Assembly (NCBI GenBank): GCA_003228965.1
Contig: QIGP01000199.1
Span: 1 to 8,642 of the forward strand
Reading direction: 5' to 3'
Length of the DNA: 8,642 bases
Source of the DNA: Gammaproteobacteria bacterium
GTDB lineage: Bacteria; Pseudomonadota; Gammaproteobacteria; Steroidobacterales; SZUA-146
A program made the translations under genes and the position numbers. Below, piece after piece: positions 1 to 6,211 of the stretch. Under the pieces are notes generated by a model. It did not search any database and was not told the origin of the DNA. It worked only from the letters and a program-made list of their open reading frames with translations. Each line of letters opens with the position of its first letter. Positions within the stretch are counted from its first letter, which is position 1.

Positions 1-3000
1 TCGACCGAACCCGGTGGCAGATTAGTGCTATTGGTAAGAACACCGTCGACGTAAATTGCCAGGGCACCCGTTATGTTGTCATAGGTGGCCGCTACGTGAT
101 GCCAGCCGGTTCCGGCGATACTGGGCCCGCCGCCTAGTGCAAAGCTGCCAACTCGCAATGACACGCCCGTGAGCGTATCAAGCGAGAGTACAACTTCGTC
201 GCCCAGCGACATGACAATGCTATCTGTCTGGCCGGCATCCAGATTGACCCAGGCCGCCAGAGTAAACTGTGCGGGATCGCCGAAGCGACCGGCAATTTCA
301 ATATGGTCATCGCCGTCGAATGAAAGAAACTCGCCACGTTCGTCGTCGATATGTGTAGAAGGATCTGCATTGCCGCCTGGGAAGCTGGCATCATTGCCAT
401 TGCCGCTGTCATCCAGCAATGAACCGTTGTCAAAGGCATAGTCACCGATCAAATTTGATGCAGCGGATCCGGTCGTTACAGTGAGCGTATCGGGGCCGAA
501 ATAGTCTCCGGTCGGATCGTAGGACAGTCCGTCGAGGGCCGCGTTGATGTCGGATTCCAGCCCAAAAATTGTAATTGTCGCTTCACCATCATTGGTACCT
601 TCAAGAAAGCTTATACCTGTGATTGTTGACAGAGTCAGAGTACCATCGGCAACTGATAGTGTGACGGTCATTGCAGGGTTGTTAGAGTCGCCCGAATCGA
701 CCATGACCGGATTGCCATTAAGTTGAGAAAACACAATACCAACGTCTTCGTCGCCGCTTTGAGGAACAGGCAGGTTAATGCTCGCATCGCCGCCTTCGTT
801 AATAACTTCAATGGTGAAAACTTCGTCATAGAATGTGGAGTCGTCGTCGGTGACGCGAACCGTGACGTCCATTGTACTAGAGCCTTCATAGTCGATAAGG
901 TTCGAATCCGCGACGGTTATCGCACCTGTGTTTGCATCAATAGCGAACGCGCCGCCGGCATCCCCGCCTGGTGCAAATGTATAAGTCAGGGCCTCAACAG
1001 TGGCAAGTACCGCATTAGCGTCCCATTCAACGACGGCCATGCTAACGCTGCTATCGCCTCGGTCACGCCATAGACCGTCATTCTCTATGACAGCGAAGTC
1101 GCCAGCAGCACCGCCGTTGGGGTCTGTGGGTTCCCAGCCGTAGAACTGTTGATCGACAGAATTACCGGTAAGGTCTCCGCTCCAGAATTGCGTATCGTCC
1201 GCACCTGCAGTGCGCCAAAACCATTCCCCTTCGGAGGTAAGATCGGTAGCGCCAATCCAGGCGCTAAAGACACCGGCCCTGTTCAGTGCGTCCACGACAA
1301 CTTCATTTTCGTGGGCTGACCCGATCACAACCAGCTGACCGGCGATACCATCCAGAAGCTGGCTTGTCGCAGCAGCTTCGGCTACCGTCCAGTCACCCAA
1401 ACTGACAACTTCATAAAACTTGTCGGTCTCTGCACTGTAGATCAGGTTAGTGTTAGCTAAAAGTAACGCGTCTATCTGAGCCTGCCGGTCGACATCGAAT
1501 CCTTCCACGATGCCGACGCCGGTGCCATCAGCGGCATTTTCAGAAACCGCCAGCGTTAGTTCCGGTGTGCTCGGCGTCCAGCCTACGCCAGAGTAAGAGT
1601 AGGCGTTGAGCGTATCGCCGCGAACAATGTCCTGAGCCTCACCGGTTTCCGACAGGGTCTCGAAAGTCCAGTTGGATATGAGATTTGCTTCGTCAAAAGA
1701 CAAAGTATCGTCGAATGTATCGGCAATTTCTGCGGCACTACGTACAGAATCGAATAAGCGTACATCGTACATAGTCCCCATAAAATTCGATGTTGACCAG
1801 CGAAAATCGAGTGTCGATTCCTGATCCTGACCGATGACCAATCGACCACCCAGGGCGATAGATCCGCCTGTCGCGTAGCCTGTTGTCGAGTATTCAAGAC
1901 TACCGTCTACGTAAACAGAAAGCTGACCAGTGTTGTCCCACGCAACCGATACAGTGTGTTCCTCACCGTCTGCCAGCGTATGAAAATCAAAGCCAGTCGT
2001 GGTTAGTGATATGCCGTCGGTGATGATGACCAGATCACCGCCGCTGTCAATTCTAACCAGGAGGTCATCGCCGACATTCGGGTCCACCTGGTAACTAATG
2101 AGCGTGTTCGCAGTGCTGGTATCAGTGAACGCAAAACGCGCTTCGACCGTGTATGCAGTAAGATTTGGCAGACCCGCACCAAAATTGTCATTGGCAAGAT
2201 AGGCGGCGTCACCACCGTCCTCATTTAGGCTAATTCCGCCGTTGGCGGTTGAGGTCACACTGATGTTTGACGGTGCGCTGTTACCCGATACATCGGTGGC
2301 GATCACCGCGCGTGAGAATTCTGAGGTGTTGCCATTACTGTCTGTAATCAAAATGGTGATGTACTCACCAGGGTTCAGACTGACCCCGGTGTCATTAAGC
2401 GTAAAGGAAGATCCATCCGTTACCGTATCCGAAAACAGGTATCGCTGTCCTTCGCCAAAACCACCATCGTCTGGCCCTGAGCTTGCATACACGTCGATGT
2501 CGTACGTGCCACCGGACAAATCGAATGTGTCACCATTAATGGTTACGTTTCCGACGCCGTCTGTAGTGGCAGAGGTCAAATTGGCAAAGTTCTGCAAACC
2601 GTTGGGACCGCTGTCGCCGTCGCCAGCGTCAATGAAATCGAGGCCGTCATCGCCAAGGTCAATGCCGAGACCGATATTGTTGTAAATCGAGTTGCCGCGG
2701 ATAGTTACCTGATCGGTATTGCTGTTGAGCACGACCACGCCGCCACCGACATCATCACGGCCGTTGTAGGCAATCGTATTGCCTTCCCCAGCTCCGATAC
2801 CACCGAAGATCACTTCACCATCGGTAGCGTCGTTAATCACGAGGCCAAAGCCTTGATTGCCCCAGCGCTCGGTACCGGTGGAGTCAGTGCCGATATAGTT
2901 GCCTTGAATCACAGTTCCATTACCAACATCGCTGAGCGCTATACCGTTGTCGTAATTGCCTGCGACAATGTTGCCTACGCCCGCCCCGCCGATAGTAATA

Positions 3001-4553
3001 CCATCAACGCTTGGGTCTACGTCTATACCATCGTCACGATTACCCAACGTAAAGGAGAGATCTGCTCGCACGCCAATAAGGTTGCCTGCAATCGTATGGT
3101 TGTCGGTACCACTACCGTAGATATAAATGCCATCAACAGTATTGCCGGAAATAACGTTGCCTTCGTTGGCATCATTGATCGTATCCCCGTCAGTGCCAAT
3201 CAATACGCCACTAGAACCGTTTTCCAGTACGATACCATTGGCGTTCGCAATTGCAGTGTTACCGGTCGCATCGGTACCGATGAAGTTACCCTGGATCACT
3301 GAGTTGTCCGAGTCGTTAATGTTTATCCCGTTGTTGCCACCACTGATAACATTGCCGATGATTCGAATGTCGTCAGCGGAGGAATAAAGATCTACGATGT
3401 TACCAGAGATACCGGTGCCGCCAATCGCCGTGCCAGACAGGTTCGTGCCCAGGTAGTTATCAATAATCTCGATTCCGCTTTCAGCGGTTGCCACCAGACC
3501 AGCTTCGAAACTGTGGATGTTGAGGCCCTGAATGATCGAATTGTCACCCGGGCCGATTCCGTCAACGATGGTAATGCCGACCTGAACACCGGCGAGGCTG
3601 CCATCGATGGAGATGACCGGCGCGCCAGCGTAACCCGGCGCACTCGTACCATCGATGATTATTTGATCGGAAATGACATAACCACTTGTGGCAAAAATGA
3701 TCCCGCTTACTCCGAAGTTGACGGTATCAACTCCAGCTGTACTGTTAGCTGAATTGATCGCCCAATCCAACGATCCGATGCCGCTGGCATTAAGGTTGGT
3801 CACGGTGAAGGTCGCAAGGGTTGCGGTCCACTTTTGCTGGGCCGCGTCACTCAGTACCATATTGACTTCGATTGAGCCTGTGGAAAATTCAAGTTCCCAG
3901 TCGCCACCAAGACTTTCAGCCCCGGTCAAGTCGTCGCTCGCAGCCACATCGGCGCCGGTGAGTAGAGCCAGTTGTTCAACCAGCGCAACACCGTCCTCGC
4001 TACCTGCAAGATTACAACCGTAAATAAGAAGGTCGGCGTCTTCGCTCAGTGCGTTGGACCAGGATGACACCGTTTCACGGTGCTCGGCAAGCGTGTCCAG
4101 GCTAAGCGAGTCATCGCCAAAGTCGATGTATCCTTCATCACCGTGTGCAAAAAGATGAATCGCATCAAGCCCCGAGCGTTCAGCCAGTACGCTGCTAATT
4201 TGCTCAAGTGCGTTCCCGGCAGAATCGAGCACAACGATTTCCAGATAACGTTGCGGGTTTTCCTGCTGCATGTCGGCGAGGAGGGTTTCAATATCAGCAA
4301 TGCCCGCGCCAATAAACACAATTTCATGCGAAGTGTAGTCGTTCAAATTAGTGCTTGAGGAATTCAGACTGTCGTCTGCAAACTGGGAAGTCGTTAAGGC
4401 GTTGAGCACCTCGTCCAGTTCAAGGCTGGATTTATTCCAGTCGTCGCCTGGGTCCACCGCACTTGAGAACAGATCAGCCGAATAGAGCACCCGCGGTTCT
4501 AGCGATTCTATGCGCGAAACCGCAAGTGTCTTTTTTGTCGAATTTTTGTGCAA
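1..4553 (-). CDS. Giant multidomain exported adhesin-like protein: LEPR motif, DUF4347, beta-helix, LamG, cadherin/C-type lectin (3' end outside window)
   Basis: I translated this frame codon by codon: it is open from the stop at 4608-4610 to the left edge, giving 1,517 residues from TTG 4553. Domains in order: LEPRVLYSAD motif (18-27); DUF4347 (about 75-235; VFIG, LFAHG with H137, IYGCNLAG with C180); beta-helix opening FTVTNLNASG and running about 249-757; LamG-like (785-947); cadherin repeat (VSENAADGTGVG at 1003, resuming ALTYTF about 1188-1255) interrupted by a C-type-lectin-like domain (1038-1177; WIGATD, GWEP, DPNGG, VVEW); Ig/cadherin-like (1259-1360); second LamG-like (from 1368; DDSGNGNDA, WHHVAATYD, IYVDG), cut by the edge. 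DUF4347 giants are known as large exported or surface proteins; adhesion or matrix binding is inference. No ATG lies in frame near the start; TTG 4553 gives a basic N-terminus (HKNSTKK) ahead of the LEPR motif, with AGG 11 bases upstream as a weak ribosome site. C180 is the only cysteine. The true start is uncertain. Confidence 0.9.
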   Translation of the reverse strand, partial: MHKNSTKKTLAVSRIESLEPRVLYSADLFSSAVDPGDDWNKSSLELDEVLNALTTSQFADDSLNSSSTNLNDYTSHEIVFIGAGIADIETLLADMQQENPQRYLEIVVLDSAGNALEQISSVLAERSGLDAIHLFAHGDEGYIDFGDDSLSLDTLAEHRETVSSWSNALSEDADLLIYGCNLAGSEDGVALVEQLALLTGADVAASDDLTGAESLGGDWELEFSTGSIEVNMVLSDAAQQKWTATLATFTVTNLNASGIGSLDWAINSANSTAGVDTVNFGVSGIIFATSGYVISDQIIIDGTSAPGYAGAPVISIDGSLAGVQVGITIVDGIGPGDNSIIQGLNIHSFEAGLVATAESGIEIIDNYLGTNLSGTAIGGTGISGNIVDLYSSADDIRIIGNVISGGNNGININDSDNSVIQGNFIGTDATGNTAIANANGIVLENGSSGVLIGTDGDTINDANEGNVISGNTVDGIYIYGSGTDNHTIAGNLIGVRADLSFTLGNRDDGIDVDPSVDGITIGGAGVGNIVAGNYDNGIALSDVGNGTVIQGNYIGTDSTGTERWGNQGFGLVINDATDGEVIFGGIGAGEGNTIAYNGRDDVGGGVVVLNSNTDQVTIRGNSIYNNIGLGIDLGDDGLDFIDAGDGDSGPNGLQNFANLTSATTDGVGNVTINGDTFDLSGGTYDIDVYASSGPDDGGFGEGQRYLFSDTVTDGSSFTLNDTGVSLNPGEYITILITDSNGNTSEFSRAVIATDVSGNSAPSNISVTSTANGGISLNEDGGDAAYLANDNFGAGLPNLTAYTVEARFAFTDTSTANTLISYQVDPNVGDDLLVRIDSGGDLVIITDGISLTTTGFDFHTLADGEEHTVSVAWDNTGQLSVYVDGSLEYSTTGYATGGSIALGGRLVIGQDQESTLDFRWSTSNFMGTMYDVRLFDSVRSAAEIADTFDDTLSFDEANLISNWTFETLSETGEAQDIVRGDTLNAYSYSGVGWTPSTPELTLAVSENAADGTGVGIVEGFDVDRQAQIDALLLANTNLIYSAETDKFYEVVSLGDWTVAEAAATSQLLDGIAGQLVVIGSAHENEVVVDALNRAGVFSAWIGATDLTSEGEWFWRTAGADDTQFWSGDLTGNSVDQQFYGWEPTDPNGGAAGDFAVIENDGLWRDRGDSSVSMAVVEWDANAVLATVEALTYTFAPGGDAGGAFAIDANTGAITVADSNLIDYEGSSTMDVTVRVTDDDSTFYDEVFTIEVINEGGDASINLPVPQSGDEDVGIVFSQLNGNPVMVDSGDSNNPAMTVTLSVADGTLTLSTITGISFLEGTNDGEATITIFGLESDINAALDGLSYDPTGDYFGPDTLTVTTGSAASNLIGDYAFDNGSLLDDSGNGNDASFPGGNADPSTHIDDERGEFLSFDGDDHIEIAGRFGDPAQFTLAAWVNLDAGQTDSIVMSLGDEVVLSLDTLTGVSLRVGSFALGGGPSIAGTGWHHVAATYDNITGALAIYVDGVLTNSTNLPPGSV
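2871..3461 (-). repeat. Degenerate GNxIGTD beta-helix repeats within the giant gene
   Basis: Four diverged copies of one motif occur in the translated giant protein: DNYLGTNLSGTA (3461-3426), GNFIGTDATGN (3290-3258), GNLIGVRA (3086-3063) and GNYIGTDSTGT (2903-2871), spaced about 56-68 residues apart. Between them lie shorter turns of the type GNVISGGNNGI, GNVISGNTVDGI and GNIVAGNYDNGI. This periodicity is typical of right-handed parallel beta-helices. The repeats are conserved mainly at protein level, so this is an old protein repeat, not a recent DNA duplication. Confidence 0.75.
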
Positions 4554-4710
4554 GAGGATAGTTACCTGAGAAATTTGTCGCCTGCAAACCAAGGCGCAAA
4601 TATAATTCTATCAATCGGTTACATCCTAAAGCGTGCATATTGTTCGATTCTTGATAACTGCCCTCAGCGAACTAACAGGAATGTGAACCTGTTCACACAG
4701 TCGTCTGCAC
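4554..4710 (-). promoter_or_regulatory. Intergenic region upstream of the giant gene; probable promoter
   Basis: This 157-base gap separates the SPOR adaptor gene from the giant gene. Besides the CRP-type palindrome it holds an AT-rich hexamer TATATT (minus strand, 4604-4599) that could serve as a -10 box; no good -35 box lies 17 bases upstream, which would fit an activator-dependent promoter. From that hexamer the palindrome centre would sit about 92-97 bases upstream of the transcription start. No hairpin followed by a T-run is present, so read-through from the upstream genes is also possible. Confidence 0.35.
4682..4697. promoter_or_regulatory. CRP/FNR-family palindromic operator (TGTGA-N6-TCACA)
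   Basis: The sequence TGTGAACCTGTTCACA is a perfect inverted repeat with 7-base arms and a 2-base centre, and it contains the CRP consensus half-sites TGTGA and TCACA at the canonical 6-base spacing. It lies 13 bases past the stop of the SPOR adaptor gene and 128 bases upstream of the TTG start of the giant gene, the position expected for a regulator of the giant gene. A CRP, Vfr or Clp-type cAMP receptor protein is the likeliest ligand; another member of the family is possible. Confidence 0.55.
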
Positions 4711-6177
4711 TCACTTCACATAAGATCGTAAAGAGGCGCACGAAACATCGTTAACTCTTGCAGGCACGTCAGCTGCAAAAAGTCGTCGTACACTATTGCT
4801 GTCCATCGACGCTGCGTTGATATCCAGCCACAAGGTATTCGGGCTACGTTCAGCGACGTGCGCTTGTATACCGACCTTGCTAAATTGTTCTACTTTCTTT
4901 ATGGCAGACTCCTGACTGTTAAACAGCCCCAGAGAAATACTGCCACCGTGTACACCGCGATGTAGTGCGTGAGTATCAGTGACACCTTTTTGCTGCAACT
5001 CTGCGAGTAGTTGTTGTCCATCAGCTTTACTCTTCGTTTTCCTGGTAAGGACAAAATACTGATCCGGGTGTGATCCTGAAGCTTCGCGCAAGGTAGCCCG
5101 ACCGCCGACAGCTAAGAGCTTTTCAATTAACTTGCTTGCTACCGCACGCTGAGTAAATGGACCCGCTTCAAAACACTGTGGCAGCCCATTTTGATCGTTA
5201 CCGATACTGGCAATCTTGGCGAATTTGTTGCTGCCCTTTGAAACCGAAGCAACGGGGGCCTTCGTCGACTTTGGCGCTGCCGCTTTGTTTTTCTCAGCAG
5301 TTAGCGTTTTGCCTGTAAATTCCAGCGTGCATCTCACGCCAGTCACAATATCTTTATTGGGATTGGCCATTTCAAGCCTTACACCAAAAGTACCGCTCGC
5401 TGCATCTGCGACCTTATCAATACGCGTTACTGTAGCGAATTCCGGGTTCTGGCCAGGCACTACCGGTGTCACTTGTGCCTGCATTCCGGTCTTGATCAAT
5501 CCCATATGGCTTACGGGAACAATCGTCTCTATGTACAGCGGGTCAAGTTGAGCTACCCGCAGAATGGCTGTGTCTTCGACATACTCCCCTACAGAACGAA
5601 AGCGTTCCATAACTACACCGTCTATTGGACTTCTAATAGTCCTGCGGCCCAATGCTTGCCTGGCGCGTCGATATTCAAGTTTGGCCAACTGCTTGTTGTC
5701 CTCTTCCTGACGAACTTGTAACTCCGCGACAATTGCTTCCGTATCAAGCTGATCAAGCTGTTGCCGGGAAATCGCGTTTTGCTTGGTCAGCGATTGACTG
5801 CGTTCCTGATTACGGTTGAAAAATTCAGCACTCGTTCGACGCAATATGATACCTGTATCAAAGGTTGATCGAACACGAGCGAGTTCGGCTGCAGCTTTTT
5901 CCGTTCCCGATTCGAGCCTGGCAACAACCTGGTTCTTATTTACCGAATCACCACGATCAAACGACATGGCTTCAAGTACTCCAGCCGTTGCACTACCGAT
6001 ATCTACAATTTCACTTGGCTCAATTACACAGTCCAGCTCCGGCAGGATGTCAGTGGCCAGTGCAAAAGGAAGTACACATAGCACTGATAGAAAGACGACA
6101 CTGCGATACAGTTGCCGAATTAAAATACGCATTGGTTGAAGAGAGGTATTTAGAAAATTGGAGCTTCGAATATTCAC
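4711..6177 (-). CDS. HlyD/RND-type periplasmic adaptor with C-terminal double SPOR-like region
   Basis: 488 residues from GTG 6177, which has GGA about 10 bases upstream. The alternative ATG at 6132 (Met16) starts a more typical signal peptide (MRILIRQLYR, hydrophobic stretch, then ALATD) but lacks a visible ribosome site. No lipobox is seen, so a soluble or N-terminally anchored periplasmic form is likely. Lipoyl-like halves lie at about 56-90 (GVLEAMSFDRGDSVNKNQVV) and 181-208 (IRSPIDGVVMERF), separated by a long alpha-hairpin (90-178), followed by a beta-barrel (about 210-288; FGVRLEMANP). A low-complexity linker rich in Ala, Lys, Ser and Pro (290-325) leads to SPOR-like repeats: CFEAGPF at 335 to about 408, and ISLGLFNSQE at 414 to about 455. 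Adaptors link inner-membrane transporters to TolC-type channels; SPOR domains bind peptidoglycan. It lies 34 bases after the M50 fusion gene, probably in the same operon. The adaptor call is firm; the transported substrate is inferred to be the giant protein. Confidence 0.9.
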   Translation of the reverse strand: MNIRSSNFLNTSLQPMRILIRQLYRSVVFLSVLCVLPFALATDILPELDCVIEPSEIVDIGSATAGVLEAMSFDRGDSVNKNQVVARLESGTEKAAAELARVRSTFDTGIILRRTSAEFFNRNQERSQSLTKQNAISRQQLDQLDTEAIVAELQVRQEEDNKQLAKLEYRRARQALGRRTIRSPIDGVVMERFRSVGEYVEDTAILRVAQLDPLYIETIVPVSHMGLIKTGMQAQVTPVVPGQNPEFATVTRIDKVADAASGTFGVRLEMANPNKDIVTGVRCTLEFTGKTLTAEKNKAAAPKSTKAPVASVSKGSNKFAKIASIGNDQNGLPQCFEAGPFTQRAVASKLIEKLLAVGGRATLREASGSHPDQYFVLTRKTKSKADGQQLLAELQQKGVTDTHALHRGVHGGSISLGLFNSQESAIKKVEQFSKVGIQAHVAERSPNTLWLDINAASMDSNSVRRLFAADVPARVNDVSCASLRSYVK

Positions 6178-6211
6178 TAGTAGTTAATCCACAATAAGGC
6201 AAGTTTAATAG

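Noticed and set aside
2242..3302. Long plus-strand reading frames (for example 2242-2685 and 2853-3302).
   Set aside because: They lie antisense to the continuous minus-strand giant gene, show no recognisable domain or start signal, and arise from its repetitive Asp/Asn/Gly codons.
2871..3461. Regular repeats as a CRISPR array.
   Set aside because: The repeats are degenerate at DNA level, lie in one open coding frame and match beta-helix protein motifs.
4682..4697. Palindrome as a rho-independent terminator for the adaptor gene.
   Set aside because: The 7-base arms have only a 2-base centre and no T-run follows, whereas the match to TGTGA-N6-TCACA is exact.
4548..4754. Plus-strand reading frame of 68 codons across the intergenic region.
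   Set aside because: It overlaps the end of the adaptor gene and the promoter region, has no family resemblance and no convincing ribosome site.
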